Position numbers and translations under genes: made by a program
Assembly: GCA_035063885.1 (NCBI GenBank)
Contig: JAPSFM010000016.1
Span: 14,450 to 78,449 of the forward strand
Reading direction: 5' to 3'
DNA length: 64,000 nucleotides
Source of the DNA: CAADGY01 sp900696665
GTDB taxonomy: Bacteria; Acidobacteriota; Terriglobia; Bryobacterales; Bryobacteraceae
Notes under the pieces: model-generated
The model's input: the letters and a program-made list of their open reading frames with translations, nothing else
What the model was told of the DNA's origin: nothing
Database searches by the model: none
Shown: piece after piece, positions 44,888 to 52,918 of the stretch
Numbering within the stretch: position 1 is the first letter of the stretch
Layout: each line of letters begins with the position of its first letter

Positions 44888-46888
44888 TTATAGCCCGGAT
44901 GCGAACCGGTGATCGTAACGTCCTGCCAGAATTTTGTCGAAGTTCATTGTCAGAAACAGGTTCTCTGGCTTTCCATAGAGCTGGAAGACCTGTCGCGCGC
45001 TTTCAAACTCTTTGGGAATGCGCGCGTAGAAATTCAAGTGGCGGGGTGCGATCATCGCCGCCGCCTCCGGCAGGTCGAGATAGCGAAGCACGTTCAGGAA
45101 GATTGGTCCCTGGACGTGTGTGACAGGAGGATCGATCAACGTCACCTGGTGGATTTGTGGATCGAGAACGGCGGCATAAAGACCCAGCGCTCCCGAGACG
45201 CCACGGCCAACAACCATAATGCGTCCCGGGTCCACGTCATCCTGGAGCCGCAGCACCTGTACGGCGCACATCACGTCCCACAGCCGCATGGAATCCACCG
45301 TGTGCCCCACGTGCATCGCGTTGCGCAGAGTATCTTTCCAGAAGCTCTTCGGCCACGGGATCTCCCCCACACCTCTGGGATACACAACCATTCGGGGCGC
45401 AATCGAGCGGAAGACCGCATCGATGGAGCGGGCGTCTTCGCCGTCCGAGGCGACGTACAGAAGCGCCGGGTGCTTTCCGGGTTTCTCATGCCTGCGATAC
45501 ACAGTGCGTACCATAATTCCTTCTTCGGATTCGAAGTCGAGTTCCTGGTCGCGCCGCGGTGGTTCCGGAGACACACGCCTTACAGTCAAGTCAACCGGCA
45601 TTTCCGGAAATGCCGCGAACACTTTGCTGCGCAGGGTCTGGAGGACTCCCGCACGATGGGTTTCCCATGCGGCCTGGTTCGCGTATCGCTTCAACTGCGG
45701 CGTCGGCAGAAACGTGTCCTGAATGCGATAGTTTTGTGCATCGTCCGGTGGACCTGCGGGGAACACCGCCAGGCTTTCCGGCGCCGCATTGCTGTAGTCC
45801 ATGTCGAGCTTGCGTTCGGGGATGCGCATCAGATAGCGGTCGAACCAGCGGATTACCTCTTCGCGCAGAAAATCCGAATCCTGGTGGCCGGTTTCGACAA
45901 CAATGTTCCGGAAACCGGCGCGTTCGCCGTAACTGGAATAGAGGCCGCCAACCTTCGCTTCAAACTCCTCATAGCCGGGAACGGGAAAGAGATTGTCGAG
46001 TTTGCCATGCGCCATCAGCAGCGGGCGCGGTGCGATCAGCGCTCCCTGGTGCATCATGTCGTGCAGCGAGGCGTTAATCGTGAACATACAATCGCAGTGC
46101 CCGCGTTGCGTGTTCAATTGAACATTTGCGGCATAGGTGCTGATTCCCATCACCGGCGCGGCGACTTTCACGCGCGGGTCCACGGCGGCAGTGAACCACG
46201 TCATGGCGGCGCCCCCGGAGCGGCCGGTCATCCCGATACGATCCACATCGATTTCCGGCCGCGTCTCGAGATAATCGATGGCACGCATGGCGTTCCAGAC
46301 TTCCACTCCCGCGGGCGTGTAGCCGCGCGAGTACCAGTCGTACATCTCCTGGGAATAGATGCCGTGATGGACGCCAAACGTCTCGGCGATCTGGATCGGA
46401 TCGATGATCATCGCCGCATATCCGTTCTTCGCAAGCGAGATGCCGTGGCGCTGGTATGCGGCCTTGGAGCCGTGCGGTTCCATGGCATGGCCGCAAACGT
46501 AGATCACCGCCGGCGCCTTCCCCGGATGGTTCTTCGGTAGATATAGATTTGCCGTTACGTAGAATTTCGGGACGCTCTCGAAGGCGATGTTCTCGATGAC
46601 GTAGGAGCTCTTATCCAGCGTGTTCGTGATTCTTATGTTCAGCGGGGTACGTTCCGGCCAGGGCAGCAGGCCGAGCATATCGCGCATTTCTTCGAGACGC
46701 CGGGCGCGTACACGCTCCCACTGTTCGCGAGTACGGATTTCCGTGGCCGCGCGGTCTGTAATGCGGCGAGCACATCGTTTAAGGTAGGCGGTTACGGCTG
46801 CCTTGCTCTCTTCCATGGAGCGAAGGGCGGTGTTCTCTGTTTGGGCGAACGCCAGTGCGCCAAGAAACAGGACCAAAATACGAATCAT
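44888..46888 (-). CDS. Secreted acetylxylan-esterase-like protein with two alpha/beta-hydrolase domains
   Basis: A 666-residue protein with a short signal peptide (MIRILVLFLGALAFAQ). The first hydrolase domain (about 95-370) has nucleophile motif GRSGG in RIGMTGRSGGAAMTWF and APVMGIS afterwards; ETGHQDSDF carries a plausible catalytic His. A second, shorter hydrolase-like domain (about 460-660) carries GRGVSG in MVVGRGVSGALGLYAAVL. Family members deacetylate plant polysaccharides. Whether the second domain is catalytic is unclear. It is divergent from the kinase-nuclease fusion gene. Confidence 0.84.
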   Translation of the reverse strand: MIRILVLFLGALAFAQTENTALRSMEESKAAVTAYLKRCARRITDRAATEIRTREQWERVRARRLEEMRDMLGLLPWPERTPLNIRITNTLDKSSYVIENIAFESVPKFYVTANLYLPKNHPGKAPAVIYVCGHAMEPHGSKAAYQRHGISLAKNGYAAMIIDPIQIAETFGVHHGIYSQEMYDWYSRGYTPAGVEVWNAMRAIDYLETRPEIDVDRIGMTGRSGGAAMTWFTAAVDPRVKVAAPVMGISTYAANVQLNTQRGHCDCMFTINASLHDMMHQGALIAPRPLLMAHGKLDNLFPVPGYEEFEAKVGGLYSSYGERAGFRNIVVETGHQDSDFLREEVIRWFDRYLMRIPERKLDMDYSNAAPESLAVFPAGPPDDAQNYRIQDTFLPTPQLKRYANQAAWETHRAGVLQTLRSKVFAAFPEMPVDLTVRRVSPEPPRRDQELDFESEEGIMVRTVYRRHEKPGKHPALLYVASDGEDARSIDAVFRSIAPRMVVYPRGVGEIPWPKSFWKDTLRNAMHVGHTVDSMRLWDVMCAVQVLRLQDDVDPGRIMVVGRGVSGALGLYAAVLDPQIHQVTLIDPPVTHVQGPIFLNVLRYLDLPEAAAMIAPRHLNFYARIPKEFESARQVFQLYGKPENLFLTMNFDKILAGRYDHRFASGL

Positions 46889-46893
46889 GTTGG

Positions 46894-46899
46894 TACGAT
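46894..46899 (+). promoter_or_regulatory. -10-like box TACGAT for the kinase-nuclease fusion gene
   Basis: Predicted transcript start is 46906, three bases before ATG 46909. The same bases read TATCGT on the other strand, six bases before the divergent esterase ATG at 46888, so the two promoters overlap. Confidence 0.4.
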
Positions 46900-46908
46900 A
46901 ACAGACGA

Positions 46909-47862
46909 ATGGGGTTGATAACCGTCTCCGGTGAACCGGGGTGCAGGTTTGAAGAGGCGGGGCGCCTTACGGCTCAGCGGCTTCGTTGCGAGTTTGTAAC
47001 CGGGTCGTCTCTTGCCGGCATGTTGATCGAAGAGTTCGGACCGCAAATCGCCATTCCGGACAAGGCGTACCCGTACGTAGTGTCTTCTATTGTCGCGCGC
47101 ATCGCCACCCAGCATCACGTCGTCGTTTGCCTGCTTGGCGCCGAGACGTTGTTCAAACATTATCCCGGTGTTTTGAGGGTTCACGTCGATGCTCCCGAAC
47201 CGCGCCGGACTGGCAATCTGATGCTCGATGGCGGGCTTACCCGCCCCGATGCGAGAAGGCAGTTGCGCGAATGTCAACTGAAGCAGCGTGCGGAAAGAAA
47301 GCGGAAATTCGGCAGGGCCACCACGCCGCCTCACCTCTTCGATCTTGTTTTGAACGCCGACGGGCTCGAAGCGGAAGAGATGGCCGAGATCATGGAGACT
47401 GCCGCGCGTGTGAAAGGTGTTTTCGATCACGGGTTGCTGGGTGCTTCCGCCGAAGCGCAACTTCAGTTCCAGGTGCGCCTCGAGCTTGCCAAACACGGGA
47501 TTACTCCCATCGGACACGCCGAACTCAAGCGGCGAGCCTTCGGCCACCCGAGTGAGGAGGTTTTTGCCAATGTCCTCGATTTCTATCGCGTAGCATGGAA
47601 ATACGAGCCCAAGAGCTTTCCGATTCGTTGGGACAAGAACGGCAACGTCATCGAGGCGTTTACGCCCGATTTCTACCTGCCCGAGTTCAACCTCTATGTC
47701 GAGCTGACCACGATGAAGCAATCGCTTGTCACCCGAAAGAACCGTAAAGTGAAATTGCTGAAGACGCTATATCCCGATGTGAACATACAGGTGTTTTACC
47801 AGAAAGATTTTCAAGACCTCGTATTCAAATACGGCTTGGGTGAGCGAGTGACGAAGCAATGA
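46909..47862 (+). CDS. Fusion of cytidylate-kinase-like domain and PD-(D/E)XK-like domain, coupled to hpt
   Basis: A 317-residue protein starting MGLITVSGEPGCRFEE. Residues 1-165 resemble cytidylate-kinase-like P-loop proteins (PF13189): ITVSGEPGCRFEEAGRLTA stands where GxxGxGKS/GSGGREIA would be, and HVDAPEPRRTGNLMLDG with the Arg/Lys-rich segment RQLRECQLKQRAERKRKFG follows. The P-loop lacks the GK(S/T), so ATP use is doubtful. Residues about 205-317 contain AFTPDFYLPEFNLYVELTTMKQ, a PD...E-X-T pattern like a PD-(D/E)XK nuclease core with the usual Lys replaced. The stop overlaps the hpt start (ATGA). The function is unknown. Confidence 0.7.
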   Translation: MGLITVSGEPGCRFEEAGRLTAQRLRCEFVTGSSLAGMLIEEFGPQIAIPDKAYPYVVSSIVARIATQHHVVVCLLGAETLFKHYPGVLRVHVDAPEPRRTGNLMLDGGLTRPDARRQLRECQLKQRAERKRKFGRATTPPHLFDLVLNADGLEAEEMAEIMETAARVKGVFDHGLLGASAEAQLQFQVRLELAKHGITPIGHAELKRRAFGHPSEEVFANVLDFYRVAWKYEPKSFPIRWDKNGNVIEAFTPDFYLPEFNLYVELTTMKQSLVTRKNRKVKLLKTLYPDVNIQVFYQKDFQDLVFKYGLGERVTKQ

Positions 47863-48410
47863 GCAAGCCGGCCCCTTCCGGTATTGAACGAATCCTTTTC
47901 ACGGAAGAGCAGATCCGCTCCCGGATCGGCGAGGTTGCGGCTGAGATCTCTGAGCGCTACAGAGGCCGGCATCTGAAGCTGATCGCCGTACTGAAGGGAT
48001 CGGTTTTCTTCTTAACCGCATTGGCGCGGGAAATCGATATCCCCGTGAAAATCGATTTCCTCGCCATTTCGAGCTTCGGATCGCAGAAAGCGGGTGGAGG
48101 AGTTGTCAGGATTTCCAAAGATCTCGATGACATGATCCAGGACGAAGACGTGCTGCTTGTCGAAGATATTGTGGATACCGGCCTCACAGCCCGGTATCTT
48201 CTGCAAACCCTAGCCGGGCGCGGGCCGAATTCCATCTCCATCTGCACGCTTCTCGACCGGACTTCCCGCCGCATCGTGCAGGTGCCGGTTGAATTTCGCT
48301 GCTTCGAAATCCCCGACCGGTTCGTCGTCGGCTTCGGCCTCGACTACCGGCAGCTTTACCGCAATCTGGATTACATCGCGGTGATGAATCCGGAGAAGGC
48401 AGGCTCATAG
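47859..48410 (+). CDS. hpt: Hypoxanthine phosphoribosyltransferase
   Basis: A 183-residue type I PRTase. The PRPP loop VLLVEDIVDTGLTARYLL is at about 98-115; VLKGSVFFLTALAREI near 50 and the GFGLDYRQLYRNLDYIAVM block close to the C-terminus are HPRT-specific. It salvages hypoxanthine and guanine to IMP and GMP. It is translationally coupled to the upstream kinase-nuclease-like fusion and followed by a hairpin. An adenosine deaminase gene a few kilobases away belongs to the same purine-salvage theme. Confidence 0.94.
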   Translation: MSKPAPSGIERILFTEEQIRSRIGEVAAEISERYRGRHLKLIAVLKGSVFFLTALAREIDIPVKIDFLAISSFGSQKAGGGVVRISKDLDDMIQDEDVLLVEDIVDTGLTARYLLQTLAGRGPNSISICTLLDRTSRRIVQVPVEFRCFEIPDRFVVGFGLDYRQLYRNLDYIAVMNPEKAGS

Positions 48411-48411
48411 A

Positions 48412-48439
48412 GGGAGGCGGCTCCGTGCCGCCCCCCTCC
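48412..48439. terminator. GC-rich hairpin between hpt and tonB
   Basis: GGGAGGCGGC pairs with GCCGCC and CTCC across a 5-nt loop with a small C bulge. It lies 2 bp after the hpt stop and 7 bp before the convergent tonB end, so it probably ends both transcripts. No strong T-tract. Confidence 0.4.
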
Positions 48440-48445
48440 GGAGTG

Positions 48446-49219
48446 TCACTGGAGGATGAAGTTCACGGTGATTGGCGCAATCACCTCCACTTTGTCGCCA
48501 TTCAGCAACGTCGGCTCATAAACCCACTGCCGCACGGCATCGAGCGCCGCGCCTACCAGCAAGGGGTGCCCGCTGACAACCTGTAGCTGCGCCACAACTC
48601 CCTCTTTTGTGATCACGCCAATTAACTGCACAATGCCACCGACCCGCGCCTGGCGGGCGAGCAGCGGGTAGGACGGGATCACTCTTCTAATCAGCTTCGC
48701 TTCCTGCACGTTGCCGCCGACTTTGATGCGCTGCGGTGGCGTGGGCCTCTTTACCACAACCGGTGGCGGAGGCGGCGGAGGGAGCACGGCTGCGTGCGAG
48801 GAGGCTGCGTCCACAACGGCTCCGATGACTCCATGCAGCATCCCACCCGGAACTCCGCCCTCGACGCCTCCAACGACGCCGGAGACGGCCGGGGGCAATT
48901 CTTCCTCGACGATCAGGGCAATCTTTTCCGGTACCGCGCGCGGCGCCATGAGACGGGAGTCGGCAAACTGCCGCGGAATCACCTTGGCTACTTTTTGCAC
49001 CATCTCCGCCGGCGGTGGCGGTGGAGGAGCGGCGGGAGGAGGCGCCGGCATCATGAGCAGGTTGGAAAGCTCCGCTCGCGGCAAGGCATCGGTGAAGATC
49101 AGCGGCACAAGTAACAGGATCCCGACTAATCCCGTTTGTCCAACCAGCGAAACCAGTGTAGTCCACGGCCGGTTGGTTCTGACAGTCTCATCCAATAAAG
49201 CCTGCTCGAACATAGACAC
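48446..49219 (-). CDS. TonB-family energy transducer
   Basis: A 257-residue protein. A transmembrane anchor (VSLVGQTGLVGILLLVPLIF, about 24-43) is followed by a Pro-rich periplasmic span (PAPPPAAPPPPPPAE, then APAVLPPPPPPPVVV-like runs) and a C-terminal TonB domain (about 175-257; KLIRRVIPSYPLLARQARVGG, VQLIGVITKEGVV and WVYEPTLLNGDKVEV). It passes proton-motive force to outer-membrane receptors. No exbB/exbD or TonB-dependent receptor gene is next to it. Confidence 0.9.
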   Translation of the reverse strand: MSMFEQALLDETVRTNRPWTTLVSLVGQTGLVGILLLVPLIFTDALPRAELSNLLMMPAPPPAAPPPPPPAEMVQKVAKVIPRQFADSRLMAPRAVPEKIALIVEEELPPAVSGVVGGVEGGVPGGMLHGVIGAVVDAASSHAAVLPPPPPPPVVVKRPTPPQRIKVGGNVQEAKLIRRVIPSYPLLARQARVGGIVQLIGVITKEGVVAQLQVVSGHPLLVGAALDAVRQWVYEPTLLNGDKVEVIAPITVNFILQ

Positions 49220-49373
49220 ACCACTCCTTTCTGCTCGTCACTACCGGTTCAGATTTCTTGAAAGTTCGCGGCGGCGCCGCCGGCGATGTTCAGGCTCGCG
49301 AGACCGTTTGGAAGATCATGTTGCGCCTTCCTTTTACACGCTAATAGACACCAGCATCGGCATGCGAGTTCCA

Positions 49374-49379
49374 TACGAT
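49374..49379 (+). promoter_or_regulatory. -10-like box TACGAT for the enolase-superfamily gene
   Basis: Predicted start 49386 lies between the two candidate ATGs (49381 and 49390), which favours the downstream one. Confidence 0.35.
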
Positions 49380-49389
49380 AATGGAGCCT

Positions 49390-50829
49390 ATGCAGCATAT
49401 TCCTCGCCGCGGCTTTCTTCGCGCTTTCAGCGCGTCGTCCGTTTTGGGATTCCCGGCGCTTCTTGCGGCGCCCAAGTCGACCGACGTGCGCATCAAGGAA
49501 GTGAAGTTCGGATACGAAGACTACCTGTATCGAACGCCCATCAAGTTTGGCGGCACACCCGTAGACCGCGTGACCTTGCTGAATGTCGATTGTGTTGTCG
49601 AGACTGCGAGTGGCCGCAGTGCGAAGGGCTTTGGCTCTATGCCCCTGGGAAACATCTGGGCGTTTCCTTCAAAGGACATGCCGTACGAGGTCACCCTGAA
49701 CGCCATGAAGGGCCTGTCGGAGAGGGTGGCCAAAATCACTGCTGATTACAACGAAACACGGCATCCCGTGGACATCAACGTTACTCTGGAGCCACTGTAT
49801 CTGAGCGCTGCGGAGGAGGAGTCGCGCCGGCAGAAGTTGAAAGCTCCTATTCCGAAACTGGCTACTCTCGTCGTGGCAAGCCCGTTTGATGCGGCCATTC
49901 ACGACGCGTTCGGAAAACTGCACCGGCGCAGCGCTTATGACATCTATGGATCCGACTTGATGACGCATGACCTTTCGCACTATCTCGGGCCGGAATTCAA
50001 AGGCGAGTATCTTCAGCAGTATGTTCTGAAGAAACCAAAAAGCCGGATGCCGCTCTATCATCTGGTGGGAGCGCTTGACCCGATCACGGAATCGGACATC
50101 CAGAAGCGCCTCAATGATAATCTTCCGGAAACGCTACCTGAGTGGATCGAATACAGCGGGCTAACCCACATCAAGATCAAGCTGAACGGAGACGACTTGA
50201 GCTGGGATGTGAACCGCGTGCTGGCAGTGGACCGCGCGACTACAGAAACGCAGCGGAAACGTGGTGTAAAGACCTGGTATTATTCGGCGGACTTCAACGA
50301 GCGTTGTCCGAACGTTACTTATCTTCTCGATTTCCTGAGACAGGTGAAGGAGAAAGCTCCCGCTGCTTTCGGACGTATCCAGTATATTGAACAGCCGACG
50401 GCGCGGGATCTCAAGGCGCATCGCTCCAACGTAATGCATAAGGCTTCAAAACTGCGGCCGGTGGTGATCGATGAATCCTTGACAGATCTGGAGAACCTGC
50501 TGCTCGCTCGCGAGATGGGGTATACGGGCGCAGCGCTAAAGGCGTGCAAAGGACAGGCGCAGGCGCTTCTCATGGCCGCGGCCGCGCAGAAGTACAAAAT
50601 GTTCCTCTGTGTACAGGACCTGACGTGCCCAGGGGCTTCGCTCATCCATTCCGCGGGTATTGCGGCGCACGTTCCGGGTGTCGCGGCCATCGAAGCGAAC
50701 AGCCGCCAGTACTGCCCGGCTGCGAACGACGCCTGGGAGAAACGCTTCCCGGGGATCTTCGACGTGCGCGACGGGACGGTGCACACGGAATTGATCAACG
50801 GTTTGGGACTTGGCGCGGTTCCTGCTTAA
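49390..50829 (+). CDS. Enolase-superfamily (mandelate racemase/muconate-lactonizing type) enzyme, Tat-exported
   Basis: About 479 residues from the ATG at 49390 (MQHIPRRGFLRAF); the ATG at 49381 adds three residues but falls before the predicted transcript start. The N-terminus is a twin-arginine signal (PRRGFLRAFSASSVLGFPALLAA). In the barrel, LTHIKIKLNGD supplies a Lys-X-Lys, YSADFNER an Asp, RIQYIEQPT a Glu and VVIDESLTD an acidic pair, the expected Mg2+ ligands and bases. Substrate unknown. Export of a sugar-acid-type dehydratase/racemase is unusual but seen in Acidobacteriota. Confidence 0.84.
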   Translation: MQHIPRRGFLRAFSASSVLGFPALLAAPKSTDVRIKEVKFGYEDYLYRTPIKFGGTPVDRVTLLNVDCVVETASGRSAKGFGSMPLGNIWAFPSKDMPYEVTLNAMKGLSERVAKITADYNETRHPVDINVTLEPLYLSAAEEESRRQKLKAPIPKLATLVVASPFDAAIHDAFGKLHRRSAYDIYGSDLMTHDLSHYLGPEFKGEYLQQYVLKKPKSRMPLYHLVGALDPITESDIQKRLNDNLPETLPEWIEYSGLTHIKIKLNGDDLSWDVNRVLAVDRATTETQRKRGVKTWYYSADFNERCPNVTYLLDFLRQVKEKAPAAFGRIQYIEQPTARDLKAHRSNVMHKASKLRPVVIDESLTDLENLLLAREMGYTGAALKACKGQAQALLMAAAAQKYKMFLCVQDLTCPGASLIHSAGIAAHVPGVAAIEANSRQYCPAANDAWEKRFPGIFDVRDGTVHTELINGLGLGAVPA

Positions 50830-50847
50830 GAATCTCTAACCCTATGA

Positions 50848-51579
50848 TTAGTGCGTCTTGGCGACCGCGATGGCGCTCGCGAGAAGCGACACCATGAAGT
50901 TGTTGAAAGTTAGCTCCGCCGCAGGTTCCCGGTACAAGCCGTCCGGGCCATCAACAGCATTCGACATCAGATAGGCTGCTGCGTCATACATCCGCTCTCG
51001 GACGAGTTTCGTTAGCAGGATTTCATAGCGTTTCGCGTATGATGCGTTCACAAACTAAGGAAACACCTGGAAGTGCGGCTCTCGAGATTTTATCGGAGCA
51101 ACCGATTGGGGAGCATCCTCGAGTAACATCAGATAGCCCAACCAAGGCCGAACAGAGGGTCTGAAGGCTCCTTCCCGATATGCCGCCCATATGTCAGCGG
51201 CACTCCCGATCGCTTCTTCCGTCCGGTTATTATAATTGTTGCCGAAAGATCCAACCTGAGACTTAAATTCGATAGCTGCAAGCAGTTGGTTGTTCATGAC
51301 GACAAGAAGGCCCCATTTCTTCTCAGGCCTATATCAACCAGGGAGTTCCAGGCGCTTTTTGCAATGGATATAGGCTTCCGAAAGACCGGTATCACGGAGT
51401 AGGTCGCGAACCAAATTAATAAAACCATTCATTTGCGCACCGCCGGTGACAGCGGATCGGTTTCCTGCATCTTTGGTGCCCGACAACGCGCCTTGTCTTT
51501 GGGCCTGCGTTTCACGAGTGTTCCAGAAGTGCTTAACAGCAGTCTGAAGACCCTCGTCAATCCGAGGCTGGAGCCTCAT
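50848..51579 (-). pseudogene. XhoI/PaeR7I-family type II restriction endonuclease, inactivated by two in-frame stops
   Basis: One continuous minus-strand frame of about 243 codons, the normal length of this family, holds three segments in register: an N-terminal one (GGAQMNGFINLVRDLL, LELPG), a central one (AIEFKSQVG, FGNNYNNRTEEAIG, AAYREGAFRPS, LGYLMLLED) and a C-terminal one (ASYAKRYEILLTKLVRERMYDAA). They are broken by TGA at 51334-51336, where the family has an aromatic residue, and TAG at 51055-51057, where it has Glu in FPEF. KKWGLLVV has Gly where KKWDLLVV is expected (possible catalytic Asp), and a Pro codon is missing after KSQVG. Known family members cut CTCGAG. The ATG overlaps the methyltransferase stop. 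Confidence 0.9.
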
Positions 51580-51895
51580 GCCGCGGCATTATCCTTTCGA
51601 ACATCGATCGTGGTTGTGCTAGACAAAGATGAAGTGTCATTCGCGATTCGTTTGTGCGCCATATCGAGATAGTGCTCATCAATCTCAAAGCCAAAGCTGT
51701 TGCGCCCCGTTCTTGCCGCCGCAACTGTGGTAGTTTCAGCACCCATGAAGGGATCGAGGACAGTATCGCCCACGAAACTGAACATTCTAACGAGACGCTC
51801 GGCCAGTTCGATCGGATATGGCACCGGGTGGTGGCGCGTGGGATATCGGTCTGAGGGTTGTTAACCGGCAAAATCTGCGTGGGAACGTACCACGA
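51576..51895 (-). pseudogene. DNA methyltransferase remnant of the XhoI-type system, frameshifted and N-truncated
   Basis: Only the C-terminal part of a beta-class DNA methyltransferase remains. WYVPTQILPVNNPQTDIPRAT reads in one frame to about 51828; VPYPIELAERLVRMFSFVGDTVLDPFMG continues in another frame to the stop at 51576, so at least one frameshift lies near 51826. The catalytic (D/N)PP(Y/F) region and N-terminus are gone. The SAM motif reads DPFMGAETTT instead of the usual DPFxGSGTT. The stop overlaps the endonuclease ATG (ATGA), the original operon layout. Upstream, 51896-51969 shows no recognisable coding homology. Confidence 0.82.
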
Positions 51896-51969
51896 GAGAG
51901 CCTGGGCCAAATAGACACTCAACAACAATAGTGTAGCCGCAACCGGGTTCTTTTCAGTCAAAGCGGCGC

Positions 51970-52902
51970 TTAGCGCGGTTCCTGCTTGACAAACGCATAG
52001 CGGAAGCTGTTCGCCGCCAGCCTGGACAACTCCGTGCGGGAGAACCCAAACCGCGTCGCCGCAATTTCGTATTCGCGGCTGAGCGTGGTGTGGAACATCG
52101 GCGGGTCGTCCGTGTTCAGAACGATCGGGACGCCCGCTTCGTAGAGTTTGCGAATCGGATGCGCTTCGAGCGAGGGTGTTGCGCCCGTCGCCACGTTACT
52201 CGAAATGCAGATCTCTAGCGGGATATCGCGTTCCCGCAGTTCGCGCATCAGTTCCGCATCCTCCACTGCGCGAATTCCGTGGCCGATTCGATCGGCGCCC
52301 TGCCGCAGCGCGCTCCACACAGACTCCGGGCCGCAGGTCTCGCCCGCGTGAGGTGCAAGTTTCAGGCCCTCTGCTTTGGCAAAGGCGAATACATCGGAGA
52401 ACCAATCGCAATGGCCGCGGCTTTCGTCGCCGCCGATGCCGAAGGCGACGATGCCGTCCTTCCGTCTTTCCACGGCGAAACGCGCCACCTCCATTGCTTT
52501 TTCCGGTCCCCACTGCCGGACCGCGTCAAGGATCCACCGGACCTCAACGGAAGAACGCGCTGCTTCCGCGTCCACCGCCTCGTATACCCGTGTCAGGTCC
52601 ATCCGCTTCCAGAGAATAACGCCGGCCGAGAGGTTGATCTCCGCATACTGGACATTTTCGGCGGCGAGGCTCTCCAGCAGGCGGCGCGCCACAAAGGCAT
52701 AATCATCGGGAGTGTTCAGGAATGAGTTGACCCACACATAGCTCTCGATGAACCCGCTGAAGTCCGCATAGCGATAGCGCCGTTCGATCTCCTCGAGCGG
52801 CACCTGCGGCGCCAGTTCGCGCAGTGTTGCCGGTGCAATTGAACCTTCCAGATGAAGATGCAATTCCGCCTTCGCTAATTCCCGGTAGAAATCCGGTTCC
52901 AT
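51970..52902 (-). CDS. add: Adenosine deaminase
   Basis: About 310 residues starting MEPDFYRELAKAELHLHLEGS; the ATG at 52902 is preferred because a CATTAT box (minus strand, 52912-52907) would start the transcript about there, but ATGs at 52908 and 52920 are possible. Zinc ligands and catalytic residues are present: HLHLEGS, PHAGE, GHGIRAVED and NTDDPPMFHTTLSREY. It deaminates adenosine to inosine; an adenine deaminase role is possible because ADA subfamilies are hard to separate by eye. It is divergent from glgB with overlapping promoter bases. Confidence 0.9.
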   Translation of the reverse strand: MEPDFYRELAKAELHLHLEGSIAPATLRELAPQVPLEEIERRYRYADFSGFIESYVWVNSFLNTPDDYAFVARRLLESLAAENVQYAEINLSAGVILWKRMDLTRVYEAVDAEAARSSVEVRWILDAVRQWGPEKAMEVARFAVERRKDGIVAFGIGGDESRGHCDWFSDVFAFAKAEGLKLAPHAGETCGPESVWSALRQGADRIGHGIRAVEDAELMRELRERDIPLEICISSNVATGATPSLEAHPIRKLYEAGVPIVLNTDDPPMFHTTLSREYEIAATRFGFSRTELSRLAANSFRYAFVKQEPR

Positions 52903-52905
52903 TGC

Positions 52906-52911
52906 CATAAT
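52906..52911 (+). promoter_or_regulatory. -10-like box CATAAT for glgB, overlapping the add promoter
   Basis: On the plus strand it predicts a transcript start at 52918, one base before ATG 52919. On the minus strand the overlapping CATTAT (52912-52907) serves add. The two gene starts are only about 16 bp apart. Confidence 0.4.
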
Positions 52912-52918
52912 GAAAAGC

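Noticed and set aside
44909..46540. 543-codon plus-strand ORF opposite the esterase gene
   Set aside because: It is antisense to a clearly coding gene with family motifs; it has no recognisable domain and is a GC-rich shadow.
49269..49282. CGGCGGCGCCGCCG palindrome upstream of tonB
   Set aside because: Simple GGC-repeat composition in GC-rich DNA makes it likely chance.
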